DNA of 64,000 nt from Solitalea lacus (GTDB taxonomy: Bacteria; Bacteroidota; Bacteroidia; Sphingobacteriales; Sphingobacteriaceae). Positions 17,850-26,557 of the stretch are shown here, piece after piece. A model generated the notes under the pieces. The model was not told where the DNA came from. It saw only the letters and a program-made list of their open reading frames with translations, and did not search any database. The stretch's first letter is position 1. Every line of letters starts with the position of its first letter. Location of the stretch: NCBI RefSeq assembly GCF_022014595.1, contig NZ_CP091740.1, forward strand, positions 1,240,001 through 1,304,000, given 5' to 3'. Made by a program: the position numbers and the translations under genes.

Positions 17850-18974
17850 ATGAAAACGAATAAACTAAAGTGTTACTTCACAACACTTGGTATTTCCCTT
17901 TTGAGTTTGCAAGGTTTTGCACAAAGCAAAGATTGCATAGTTAGTGGAAAGATCAATGGAATAGATAAAGCATCAAAAATAACTGTTGGTCGTGACCATG
18001 GCGATCATGGGGGGCGAGAAATCTTAAAGCAATCTACAATAGATGCTAACGGAAATTTCTCCATTACGCTTCCTTCTCAATTAGCTAATGAAGTATATGA
18101 TTTGCAAATTGAAGGGATTCGAATGGGTGTTAATTTCGTGGCTGAAAAAGGTCACATTGAAATTACTGGCAATAAAAACAAACTTTACGCTTGTGAAGTG
18201 AAGGGAACTCCTCAAAACGAACATTGGAATAACTTCCAGAAGTTTTCCCTGGCACAAACCATGAAGGGAAATCAGGTGATGATGAATAGCCAGCAATATT
18301 CTAAGGAAGAAAGAGCTGCTTTTTTCAAGAAAGCAGAATCCGAAAAAAAGGCCTATACAGATTCGTTGATCAAGAATTATCCGAATTCAATTGTTTCATT
18401 GTACCTGGCTAAGGTTCCTTTAATGATGATGAAATATGATCAGATTGATGCTGTTCTAAAAAACTTTACCCCCTACTTTTCTAAGCACCCATATTATCTT
18501 GCAATGAAGCACCGTGCTGATATAATCCGTAAGACGGCTCCAGGTGCAATCGCCCCTGATTTTACTGTATTACAACCGGATGGTAAGTCAAAAATTAAGC
18601 TTTCATCTTTCCGCGGAAAGTATGTAATGCTTGACTTTTGGGCGTCTTGGTGTGTGCCTTGTCGTGCGGAAAACGTGCATACGAAAGAAATTTATGAAAA
18701 ATACCATTCTATGGGTTTAGAGGTGATTTCATTTTCATTAGATCATGAATTGGACAAATGGAAGAGTGCATTGGAGAAAGATGGTTTGGTATGGCACAAT
18801 GCATCTGACTTGGTGGGTGGTATAAAGTCACCAGTTGCAAAAGAATATGGTATTGATGGCATTCCTGCCATTTGGATTATTGATCCAAATGGAAAAATTA
18901 TCGCTGAAGGAGTAAGAGGCGAAGCGTTAAATAAAGTGTTGGAATCAATCTTTGCTCAAAAAACTAAAGGATAA
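17850..18974 (+). CDS. TlpA-like thioredoxin-fold protein with DUF4369 N-terminus
   Basis: 374 residues: signal peptide to about residue 24 (QGFAQ), DUF4369-like domain with a His/Asp/Gly-rich loop (GRDHGDHGG), helical middle, thioredoxin domain with WCVPC (Cys268, Cys271) and cis-Pro motif GIPAIW. Likely envelope disulfide reductase. The dipeptide between the cysteines is V-P, not the usual G-P of the region 2 copies, which may change redox potential. Ends 40 bases before a terminator, so it closes the transglutaminase-TlpA unit. Confidence 0.9.
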   Translation: MKTNKLKCYFTTLGISLLSLQGFAQSKDCIVSGKINGIDKASKITVGRDHGDHGGREILKQSTIDANGNFSITLPSQLANEVYDLQIEGIRMGVNFVAEKGHIEITGNKNKLYACEVKGTPQNEHWNNFQKFSLAQTMKGNQVMMNSQQYSKEERAAFFKKAESEKKAYTDSLIKNYPNSIVSLYLAKVPLMMMKYDQIDAVLKNFTPYFSKHPYYLAMKHRADIIRKTAPGAIAPDFTVLQPDGKSKIKLSSFRGKYVMLDFWASWCVPCRAENVHTKEIYEKYHSMGLEVISFSLDHELDKWKSALEKDGLVWHNASDLVGGIKSPVAKEYGIDGIPAIWIIDPNGKIIAEGVRGEALNKVLESIFAQKTKG

Positions 18975-19014
18975 TCATTCGATTTTGCCTTAGACAAAAA
19001 ACAACATTTTGTCG

Positions 19015-19053
19015 AGTTGAGTCCCGAGGTGCTCCAAGGGACTCAACTTTTTT
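19015..19053 (+). terminator. Rho-independent terminator before the S46 peptidase
   Basis: AGTTGAGTCCC pairs with GGGACTCAACT (19015-19025 with 19038-19048) over 11 bp and is followed by a T-run. It rules out the in-frame TTG at 19017 as the peptidase start. Confidence 0.9.
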
Positions 19054-19082
19054 CCTTTTTTAAACCATTCAATAGTATAAAA

Positions 19083-21239
19083 ATGTATAAGAGAACCATT
19101 TCCAAATGGTCATTGCTGATAGCTTTTTTATTGTCGTTCACTGCTCAGGTACGTGCAGATGAAGGGATGTGGCTATTGGCCTTGTTAAAAAAGAATAATG
19201 CTGAGGAGATGAAAGCAATGGGACTAAACATTCCCCTTGAAAAAATTACCGGTGAAGACGGTTCATTGAGTGAATCGGTAATTGGATTTGGTTCGGGATG
19301 TACCGGCTCTATCATTTCAGGTTCAGGCTTAATTCTTACAAATTACCACTGTTCTTACGGTGCTATTCAGCAGTATGTTTCTCCAACAAACGATATTTTC
19401 CAAAATGGTTTTTGGGCCAATACTGCTGAGCAGGAACTTCCTATTCATGATTTAACAGTTACCATCAATAAAAAGATTTTAAATATTTCTGAAGAGGTAA
19501 AGGCTCAGTTGCAAAATGGAACTCCCGGCTCTAATAACATTCAAAGCGCAATAGATGCTATTTCGAAAAAATATCAGCAAAAGTATCCTAAATATAAGGT
19601 CCTAATCAAGCCATATAAGAACAACAGTCTATTTGTTCTTTTTCTTCAACTGCAATACAAAGACGTACGTTTTGTAGGTGTAGCACCTAAAAATGTAGCC
19701 AAGTTCGGAGGTGAAACTGATAACTGGATGTGGCCTCGCCACAGCGCTGATTTTGCTTTCTTTAGGGTATATGCAGATAAAAATGGAGCGCCTACGGCTT
19801 ATTCAAAAAGCAATGTACCATTGGCGGTTAAAAACTATCTGCATATAGCAAAGAAGGGATATAAGAAAGGTGACTTTGCTATGTCAATGGGTTATCCTGC
19901 TATGTCCGACCGAAACGCTTCTTCATCAGAAATTTGGGATAAAACCCATGTGGTTAATTCGGCAATGATAGCGGCCCGTAAACTTCGTCAATCCATCCTG
20001 GAAGCTGAAATGAACAAAAGTCCGCTTGTTAAACAATTATATGCTGAAAAATATGCCACCTCGGCCAACTATTATAAGAATGCCGTAGGCATGAACTTTT
20101 GGGTAGATAAGTTAAATATCATTTCCCGAAAAGAAAATTATGAAAAGGAGTGGATGAAATGGGCCTTTCAAGATGAAAGCAAGAAAAACGCTTATGTCAC
20201 TTTATTGCAGGATCTGAAAAAAGGAACAGAAGCAAATGCGCAGTATAAAAAGGCGCTTAATTATTATGTCGAAGGCTTCGGCTCATGCGAAATGATTCAA
20301 TTTCTTTCAGCTTTTGCGAAATCATATACAAGCTATGTAGAGAATTTGAAAACCAAACCAACTCTTCAAAACGACCTTTCGAACACAGCCAGAGGATATT
20401 ATAAAAATTTCAATGCAGATGTCGACAAGAAGGTGACCAAGGCGATGCTTAAACTAATGGCAGATAGTATCCCTGAGCAATTATTGCCCGATATTTTTGC
20501 TATAAGAAACCTTCATTCTCAAGCAGCGATTGATCAATATGTTGACGACCTGTTCCAAAATTCAGTTTTTGCGGATGCTGACAGACTTCAAAATTGGTTA
20601 AAGAACCCATCCGTGCCGATTGAAAATGACCCTGCGATTTTATTAAACGAATCGATTGAGAATAAGCGTAGAGAAATTTTCAAAATAAACTCTACTAATT
20701 CAAACAAGCTAAACAGATACGCTTCTATCTACTCAAATAGCCTTGATGATTTTAGAGGAGGTCGCTATTATCCGGATGCCGATAGAACTATTCGTCTTTC
20801 GTACGGAACTGTTACAGACCTTCAGGTGGACGGTAAGACAATCCCTTATCAAACCATGTTCAGTGGGTTGATTGCCAAAGCTGCCGATACAACAATTAAA
20901 GATTATTATTTGAATAAAAAATTGAAGTCCATTTGGCAAAACAAAGACTTTGACCCTTACGCGATAAATGATGATATGCCTGTTTGTTTTGTAACCAATG
21001 GTGATGTAACGGGCGGAAATTCGGGCAGTCCGATGATGAATGCCAATGGGGAAATTATCGGCCTGGTATTCGACTGTAACTGGGAATCGATGACAAGGGA
21101 GTTCAATTTCGAAAAAGAACTTCACAAAGTAATCTGCGTAGACATTCGTTATTTACTGTTTATTACAGAGAAGTTTTCTGGTTCAAATAGAATCATAGCT
21201 GAAATTGAGAAGACTAATCAGTATAGCAACTTAAATTAA
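19083..21239 (+). CDS. S46 family dipeptidyl peptidase (DPP7/DPP11-like)
   Basis: 718 residues from ATG 19083; a further upstream TTG lies in a terminator. Signal peptide to about residue 25, then the family start ADEGMW. The chymotrypsin-like triad is recognisable: His89 in LTNYHC, the Asp region in FGGETDNWMWPRHSADF, and Ser647 in GGNSGSP. S46 enzymes remove dipeptides from the N-terminus of oligopeptides in the periplasm. The residue that sets P1 preference in P. gingivalis DPP11 (Arg673, 18 residues after Ser655) is Cys665 here, in the place that is Gly in DPP7. TNYHC replaces the more usual TNHHC, keeping the catalytic His. Located between TlpA-like genes of an uptake locus. Confidence 0.95.
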   Translation: MYKRTISKWSLLIAFLLSFTAQVRADEGMWLLALLKKNNAEEMKAMGLNIPLEKITGEDGSLSESVIGFGSGCTGSIISGSGLILTNYHCSYGAIQQYVSPTNDIFQNGFWANTAEQELPIHDLTVTINKKILNISEEVKAQLQNGTPGSNNIQSAIDAISKKYQQKYPKYKVLIKPYKNNSLFVLFLQLQYKDVRFVGVAPKNVAKFGGETDNWMWPRHSADFAFFRVYADKNGAPTAYSKSNVPLAVKNYLHIAKKGYKKGDFAMSMGYPAMSDRNASSSEIWDKTHVVNSAMIAARKLRQSILEAEMNKSPLVKQLYAEKYATSANYYKNAVGMNFWVDKLNIISRKENYEKEWMKWAFQDESKKNAYVTLLQDLKKGTEANAQYKKALNYYVEGFGSCEMIQFLSAFAKSYTSYVENLKTKPTLQNDLSNTARGYYKNFNADVDKKVTKAMLKLMADSIPEQLLPDIFAIRNLHSQAAIDQYVDDLFQNSVFADADRLQNWLKNPSVPIENDPAILLNESIENKRREIFKINSTNSNKLNRYASIYSNSLDDFRGGRYYPDADRTIRLSYGTVTDLQVDGKTIPYQTMFSGLIAKAADTTIKDYYLNKKLKSIWQNKDFDPYAINDDMPVCFVTNGDVTGGNSGSPMMNANGEIIGLVFDCNWESMTREFNFEKELHKVICVDIRYLLFITEKFSGSNRIIAEIEKTNQYSNLN

Positions 21240-21247
21240 TCAATAAA

Positions 21248-21291
21248 GATAGGGCTGTCATTTCAGTGTGAACAGCCCCATCAATTTTTTT
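21248..21291 (+). terminator. Terminator after the S46 peptidase
   Basis: GGGCTGT (21252-21258) pairs with ACAGCCC (21272-21278), extended by GAT/ATC, and is followed by TTTTTTT. It separates the peptidase from the last two TlpA-like genes, leaving only about 16 bases before the next start. Confidence 0.8.
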
Positions 21292-21307
21292 AGTTTGAAT
21301 TTTAACA

Positions 21308-22663
21308 ATGAAGAAGATATTAAGACAAGTTGCCATCATTTCATTTGGGGTGATGTTTACAATCCAAGCTTACGCTGGAGACGGCATCAAAACTATAGTG
21401 AAAGGTTCGGTTCAAGGCTCAGAAATTAAATCGGTCCTGATGTCGAGACGCGATGGGATGCGTGAAACTAAGATCACTGATTCCATCGAATCCGACGGCC
21501 AATTTCAGTTGTCAATGAATCTAAAGCAGCCTGGGTTTTACGTGTTGTCAACCAATTCGACCAACTTGGACGCAGTGGAAATGTACTTAAGGCCGGGGGA
21601 TCAAATTTCAATCAATATGGAAAAAGATCAGGTGGTAATGAGCGGTAAGGGAAGTGGGTTAAATCAGTTTCTATATAAAATTCAAAAATCGATGCCCTAC
21701 CAAGGCTCGGTTGCCAGTTTCACCCAAACTTATAATGACCGAGTAAAGGCCATTCACAATTCAAGTGATGAAGAGGTTATTCGCAACAAAGCGATCTTAT
21801 TGGGCAATGAACAAGGGAAATATCTGGATAAGGTATTTGGTCCGGTAATCGAATACAAAGCGCATGGTGGTACTCCGGATATGATGGAGGTGAATTTTGC
21901 CGATCTGAACATACGCTTGGTTCCTGAAATTACAATTCATCCTAACTGGAACCAAACTGTCACTGAGCTGATGTTTGCCAAAATGAGAGCCGGTCAGTTG
22001 AAAGTACGCAGCATCAATACCTGGATAGCAGATTTTGGAAATGCCGTTGATCATCCAAAATTGAGGGAAGAGTTTATCCTTGCCCTGATCAATTATTCTG
22101 CTTCGAATGGAGACCTCGCTCTCAATAAAGAATTGAAAGAAGCTTTGCCTTTGATTAAGGACCCAAAAAACATTGCCCGATTAAACGCAATGAAAGGCAA
22201 ACTTGCCATGAACCTGAATAATTACAAATCTGCTCCGACGGGTACTGATATGAGTGCTTACGCTTTTCATGATTTAAATGGCAAACAAGTTTCAATCAGC
22301 GATTATAAAGGCAAAATTATCTATATCGATATTTGGAATACTGGATGTAGGCCATGCATTGCAGAAATGCCTTTCTTAAAGAAAATGGAGCATGAAATGC
22401 ATGGTAAGGACATTGCTTTCCTTTCTGTTTCTTGCGACTATAATACAGAGGTTTGGAAAAACTTTTTGCAGAAGAGAAATCAGACCGATGAGCATCAACT
22501 TATCATGGGTAAAAAAGATCCATTCTTTGAAAAAATCGGCAGATCAGGAATTCCACGATTTGTGATTTTGGACAAAAATGGCAAAATGGTCAACAATAAC
22601 TGTTGCAAGCGCCCGTCTAACCCATTACTGAAAGTTTACCTTACTGAATTATTAAATCAATAA
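21308..22663 (+). CDS. TlpA-like thioredoxin-fold protein with atypical CRPC active site
   Basis: 451 residues: signal peptide to about residue 22 (IQAYAG), DUF4369-like N-terminal beta domain, a longer helical middle than the 370-residue paralogues, and a thioredoxin domain with GCRPC (Cys347, Cys350) in place of WCGPC: the Trp is replaced by Gly and the first dipeptide residue is Arg. Two extra cysteines (NNCCKRP) lie near the C-terminus. Cis-Pro motif GIPRFV is kept. Likely an envelope oxidoreductase with different partner preference. It is followed after three bases by another TlpA-like gene. Confidence 0.9.
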   Translation: MKKILRQVAIISFGVMFTIQAYAGDGIKTIVKGSVQGSEIKSVLMSRRDGMRETKITDSIESDGQFQLSMNLKQPGFYVLSTNSTNLDAVEMYLRPGDQISINMEKDQVVMSGKGSGLNQFLYKIQKSMPYQGSVASFTQTYNDRVKAIHNSSDEEVIRNKAILLGNEQGKYLDKVFGPVIEYKAHGGTPDMMEVNFADLNIRLVPEITIHPNWNQTVTELMFAKMRAGQLKVRSINTWIADFGNAVDHPKLREEFILALINYSASNGDLALNKELKEALPLIKDPKNIARLNAMKGKLAMNLNNYKSAPTGTDMSAYAFHDLNGKQVSISDYKGKIIYIDIWNTGCRPCIAEMPFLKKMEHEMHGKDIAFLSVSCDYNTEVWKNFLQKRNQTDEHQLIMGKKDPFFEKIGRSGIPRFVILDKNGKMVNNNCCKRPSNPLLKVYLTELLNQ

Positions 22664-22666
22664 ACA

Positions 22667-24028
22667 ATGAATAAATATTGTGCATTTTTTGCCTTCCTTT
22701 TGAGTGCTGTTTTTTCTGCGAATGCTCAATACACAGAAATTAACGGGGTGTCAAAAACCGCCAAGCCGAATGATGTTAGGCTATTTAAGGTGGTTATGGG
22801 CCGTATTGAAGAAATCGCGAAAACAATGCCTAATTCCGCGGGCAAATTCAACTTAAAGTTTCAACCTGAGTACAAAGGATATTATGCTATTGGCTTTGGG
22901 GATAAATATGAAATTCTGGATAAATACAAGATTTACGCAAAAGGTGATGATAAGATCAATCTTGAGTTGAATGACTCTGCCTATGTGCTCACCGGGAATA
23001 ATTCCAAGGAGAACCAGGTATTGTACCAATGGTATAAGTTAGCATACAAGGTTGAACGCAGATCGGTTTATTTTAATCGTGGTGGAAGAAGGATGCAAGG
23101 GTTCTTCCCTGAATTACAAAGCCTGGTTGAAAAATCACAAAATTGGATGGATGGAAAAGAAACAGGCAATGCCAATTTTGATCAGTTAATGAAAAGCACC
23201 ATAAATCATGATTTGGCTTATTTTACCATGGCCTATTTGATTTCTCCACGTGCATCAAAGCCAAATCCGAATGACTATACTGCTTTTGTGAAAAGCTTTA
23301 ACGCCGATAGCTATTTGCAAAATGAAGAGCTGTTAAAATTTCCTTACGGCACCACGTTGTTGAGATGTCTGGTAGCGTTTAAGAGTCAAGACTATTACAA
23401 TAGCAATTGGGAAAAGCTGTTGCCTGGAATTTCAAACGATGTTTTGAAAGGCGAATTTGTGTTAAGCAAGATGGCTGCTGTTAAATCGTATACCAATTAC
23501 CAAGAGCTATACGATGCCTATAACAAGTATTTTCTTGCTGATGATCAAAAAGAGCGTGTAAAGAAAATTGAAGCAGGATTGCAGAAATATAAGCCAGGCA
23601 CAGTAGCTATTAATTTTACTGGCTGGGATGCCTCAGGTAAAGAAATTTCACTTTCAGATTTCAAGGGTAAAATTGTATTGGTAGATGTTTGGGCAACCTG
23701 GTGCGGTCCATGTAATAAGGAAATTCCTTACTTGAAAAAAGTAGAGGAGGAGTTTCATGGGAAAGATGTCGTGTTTATAGGTGTTTCGGTAGATGAGCAG
23801 AAAGACAAAGAGAAATGGAAGAAATTCCTAGTCGATAATCAGATGGAAGGCGTTCAGCTATTCGCCGGTGGCTGGCATCAATCAACAATTGCTAAGGCCT
23901 ATGGCATCAACGGTATTCCTAGATTCATGCTGTTTGATAGAAACGGTAATATCATCAATGTTGATGCGCCGCGTCCAAGCGACCCGAAATTGAAAGCAAC
24001 TTTATTAGACTTGTTGAATAAATCGTAA
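22667..24028 (+). CDS. TlpA-like thioredoxin-fold protein
   Basis: 453 residues: signal peptide to about residue 20 (SANAQ), a diverged DUF4369-like domain, helical middle and a thioredoxin domain with the standard WCGPC (Cys346, Cys349) and GIPRFM. Its C-terminal half closely follows the protein before it (FHGKDVVFIGVSVD against MHGKDIAFLSVSCD; RPSDPKLK against RPSNPLLK), so the two are tandem duplicates that have taken on different active sites. Ends the locus before a bidirectional terminator. Confidence 0.92.
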   Translation: MNKYCAFFAFLLSAVFSANAQYTEINGVSKTAKPNDVRLFKVVMGRIEEIAKTMPNSAGKFNLKFQPEYKGYYAIGFGDKYEILDKYKIYAKGDDKINLELNDSAYVLTGNNSKENQVLYQWYKLAYKVERRSVYFNRGGRRMQGFFPELQSLVEKSQNWMDGKETGNANFDQLMKSTINHDLAYFTMAYLISPRASKPNPNDYTAFVKSFNADSYLQNEELLKFPYGTTLLRCLVAFKSQDYYNSNWEKLLPGISNDVLKGEFVLSKMAAVKSYTNYQELYDAYNKYFLADDQKERVKKIEAGLQKYKPGTVAINFTGWDASGKEISLSDFKGKIVLVDVWATWCGPCNKEIPYLKKVEEEFHGKDVVFIGVSVDEQKDKEKWKKFLVDNQMEGVQLFAGGWHQSTIAKAYGINGIPRFMLFDRNGNIINVDAPRPSDPKLKATLLDLLNKS

Positions 24029-24048
24029 AGTATCGAAAATGATGAAAC

Positions 24049-24084
24049 AAAAAGGCGAATCGTTTAATATGATTCGCCTTTTTT
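24049..24084. terminator. Bidirectional terminator between convergent genes
   Basis: AAAAAGGCGAATC (24049-24061) and GATTCGCCTTTTT (24071-24083) form a perfect 13-bp stem with A-run and T-run on either side, serving the TlpA-like gene on the plus strand and the deacetylase on the minus strand. Confidence 0.92.
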
Positions 24085-24091
24085 CATTCTA

Positions 24092-24979
24092 TTAATGAAA
24101 GCTGTTATTCATTGTCTTATTTAAGGTATTGGCACTCCAGTAACCGCTTGCAATGATGCGGCGAATGGTAAATAATGGATCTTCCTGATCTTTTTTATCA
24201 GCAAGGCTGAAAGCAGCTTTAAAACCTCTTTGTTTTAACTCCGGGAAAGCTTGTTTGTTCCACAATCCAAATGGATAAGCGAAATAATCAATCTTTTTAC
24301 CAGTAATGCTTTCAAGTGTTTTAGTCGGTTTTTCAATTTGAGTTACCCAGTCTTGTCCTTGGTATTTCTTAACGTTATGATGGTCCCAGGTATGACTCCC
24401 AATCACGTTGCCTTCGTCTGATAGTTTTTTTATCTGGTCTTTGCTCATGTATTTAGGACGGCCAATAGATACTGTCATGATAAAATAAACTCCTTTATAT
24501 CCATATTTTTTTAGTTCTTCATTGGCAACTAAAAATTGATTTTCTTCAGTATCGTCAAAAGTTAACATTACGGGTTTTGTAGGAAGCGGATCTCCGTAAA
24601 CTAAATAGTTATAAACCTGATCAGGTAGAACAGTATGATAACCGCTATCTGCAAGCATTTTCATATGAGCTTTAAACGTGCTTACTGGAATAATATAATC
24701 CTTTGCCGCTTTTGAATCTGATGCCTTCCAATCTCTGATTTGGTGATAACAAAGAATAGGGACTTCTTTTTTAGCTAAAATTTCTGCAACAGACGCCTCT
24801 TTTCTATTTGCTGCATTTTCTGTTGCTGCATTTGCAGTAGTCGAATCAATCGGTTTTTCGGTTACATGGCCTGAATTTTGGGTTGACTTCTCTTCTTCTG
24901 ATTTACCACTTTGTTGACAAGAAACCGAAGACACCAGCATTCCAGCCAGTAATGTATATTTTAAATAATTTTTAAACAT
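24092..24979 (-). CDS. Polysaccharide deacetylase family lipoprotein
   Basis: 295 residues with lipobox SVSC (Cys21), a Ser/Glu/Ala-rich linker, and a NodB-homology domain of the PgaB-like type: VPILCYHQI start, metal and base aspartates in LTFDDTEEN, metal histidines in SHTWDHHN, and FAYPFG. Motif 1 usually reads TFDDG; here Gly is Thr. Such enzymes remove acetyl groups from N-acetylglucosamine polymers or xylan-type polymers in the envelope. Substrate unknown. Monocistronic by context, with a long AT-rich upstream region. Confidence 0.87.
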   Translation of the reverse strand: MFKNYLKYTLLAGMLVSSVSCQQSGKSEEEKSTQNSGHVTEKPIDSTTANAATENAANRKEASVAEILAKKEVPILCYHQIRDWKASDSKAAKDYIIPVSTFKAHMKMLADSGYHTVLPDQVYNYLVYGDPLPTKPVMLTFDDTEENQFLVANEELKKYGYKGVYFIMTVSIGRPKYMSKDQIKKLSDEGNVIGSHTWDHHNVKKYQGQDWVTQIEKPTKTLESITGKKIDYFAYPFGLWNKQAFPELKQRGFKAAFSLADKKDQEDPLFTIRRIIASGYWSANTLNKTMNNSFH

Positions 24980-25200
24980 AAATTTTTATTAGTGCTGCAA
25001 GTTAAAAGAATGAATGCAAAACTAAAGTTGCTACATAAAAGATTTTATATAATTAGGATGGTAGCTAAAAAGTATTATTAGGTAAACGTATAATGTTTGC
25101 CAAATACGTTTTTTATATTTTAAAAATGATTATTGGCAGTAATTTTCTGCATTTGAATGGTTATAAATTAAATTTTATTAATAAAAATTAACAATAAATA

Positions 25201-25208
25201 TAAATTTG
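25201..25208 (+). promoter_or_regulatory. Candidate -7 box for the alpha-galactosidase gene
   Basis: TAAATTTG matches the Bacteroidota -7 consensus TAnnTTTG and lies 32 bases before the ATG. A matching -33 TTTG at normal distance is not seen, so this is tentative. Confidence 0.4.
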
Positions 25209-25240
25209 TTACTATTTCAATTTATACAAACTATAATTTT

Positions 25241-26464
25241 ATGAAAAAGTATTTTTTTTCAGCAGTGTTTTGCTGTCTTGTTTATTTGGGTAAGGGGCAA
25301 AATATGGCACAAACCCCGCCAATGGGCTGGATGACCTGGAATTATTTTGCGGATAACATCAATGAAAAAGATATTAAAGAGATTGCAGATGCATTAGTCA
25401 GTTCAGGAATGGCCAAAGCAGGCTATAATCATATTTTTATTGACGATGGATGGCAGGGAGGGAGGGATAATCGAAATAATATTATTCCAGATCCGATGAA
25501 ATTTCCTTCTGGAATAAAGGCTCTTGCTGATTACGTTCATAGTAAAGGTCTTAAGTTAGGAATTTATTCTGATGCGGCATCTTTGACATGTGCAGGTTAT
25601 ACGGCTAGTTTGAATTTTGAGCAACAAGATGCTAAAACATTTGCTTCTTGGGACATTGATTATTTGAAGTATGATTATTGTGGAGCTCCGGAAGATACGG
25701 AAACAGCAAAGAAAAGATATGCCGCCATGGCCAATGCCTTACGCGAAAGCAAAAGGGAAATTGTTCTTGGCGTTTGCGAATGGGGAGACAGACAACCTTG
25801 GCTTTGGGCCAAAGAAGCCGGAGGACAATTATGGAGAACTACTGCGGATATACGTGATAAATGGAAGAGCTCACAACTTGCAAGTAAACCGTCAGATTTA
25901 CACAGACTTGGAGCCGGTATTATGGATATCTACGATATTAATGTTGAGTTAACCCAGTACGCGGGTACAGGAGGATGGAATGATCCGGATATGCTGATGG
26001 CAGGTTTATATGGCAAAAAAGGTCCTTCTGGCGAATTGGGAGGTAAAGGTTGTACCGATGTTGAATATAGGAGTCAGATGAGTTTGTGGGCAATGATGTC
26101 TTCTCCTTTGATTGCAAGTAATGATGTTAGAACAATGAACGAAGTAACTAAACGTATTTTGATGAATAAAGAAGTGATCGCTATTAATCAGGATGCTTTA
26201 GGAAAACCTGCAGTGCGGAAAATAAAAATTGAAACTTATGACGTACTAATGAAGCCGTTGAGTAATGGTGATATTGCAATTGCTATACTTAACAGAAGTG
26301 ATAAAACGCAAACAATTAAAATTAACCTGGAGGCCTTTGGTTTAACCGGTAATTATTTAATAAATGATTTGTGGCTAAATAAAATGATTGGTAAAGGCAA
26401 ATCATGGAACGGAACCGTTGAAAGCCATGAAACGAAATTGTTTAGATTACAAGCTTCTAAATAA
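25241..26464 (+). CDS. GH27 family alpha-galactosidase
   Basis: 407 residues with a signal peptide to about residue 20. The GH27 start PPMGWMTWN, IDDGWQ, and the nucleophile segment YLKYDYC (Asp145) are clear; the acid/base is expected at Asp203 in WRTTADIRD. A C-terminal beta domain follows (about 310-407). Family members release terminal alpha-D-galactose from galactosides; some GH27 enzymes act on other alpha-linked sugars, so the exact sugar is open. It stands alone with no SusCD pair next to it, between a promoter candidate and a strong terminator. Confidence 0.95.
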   Translation: MKKYFFSAVFCCLVYLGKGQNMAQTPPMGWMTWNYFADNINEKDIKEIADALVSSGMAKAGYNHIFIDDGWQGGRDNRNNIIPDPMKFPSGIKALADYVHSKGLKLGIYSDAASLTCAGYTASLNFEQQDAKTFASWDIDYLKYDYCGAPEDTETAKKRYAAMANALRESKREIVLGVCEWGDRQPWLWAKEAGGQLWRTTADIRDKWKSSQLASKPSDLHRLGAGIMDIYDINVELTQYAGTGGWNDPDMLMAGLYGKKGPSGELGGKGCTDVEYRSQMSLWAMMSSPLIASNDVRTMNEVTKRILMNKEVIAINQDALGKPAVRKIKIETYDVLMKPLSNGDIAIAILNRSDKTQTIKINLEAFGLTGNYLINDLWLNKMIGKGKSWNGTVESHETKLFRLQASK

Positions 26465-26500
26465 AACCTGAGTAAATCAAAGATCAAAATAGTGTCAATG

Positions 26501-26540
26501 AAAAAGGCGGTCATCCAATATGATATGACCGCCTTTTTTT
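26501..26540. terminator. Bidirectional terminator
   Basis: AAAAAGGCGGTCAT (26501-26514) pairs perfectly over 14 bp with ATGACCGCCTTTTT (26525-26538), between the convergent alpha-galactosidase and barrel protein genes. Confidence 0.92.
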
Positions 26541-26557
26541 ATAAAAAATGATTTCGA

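Noticed and set aside
19017-19082. TTG start giving the S46 peptidase 22 more residues
   Set aside because: The codon lies in a clear terminator hairpin and the added residues precede the signal peptide; ATG 19083 is the sensible start.
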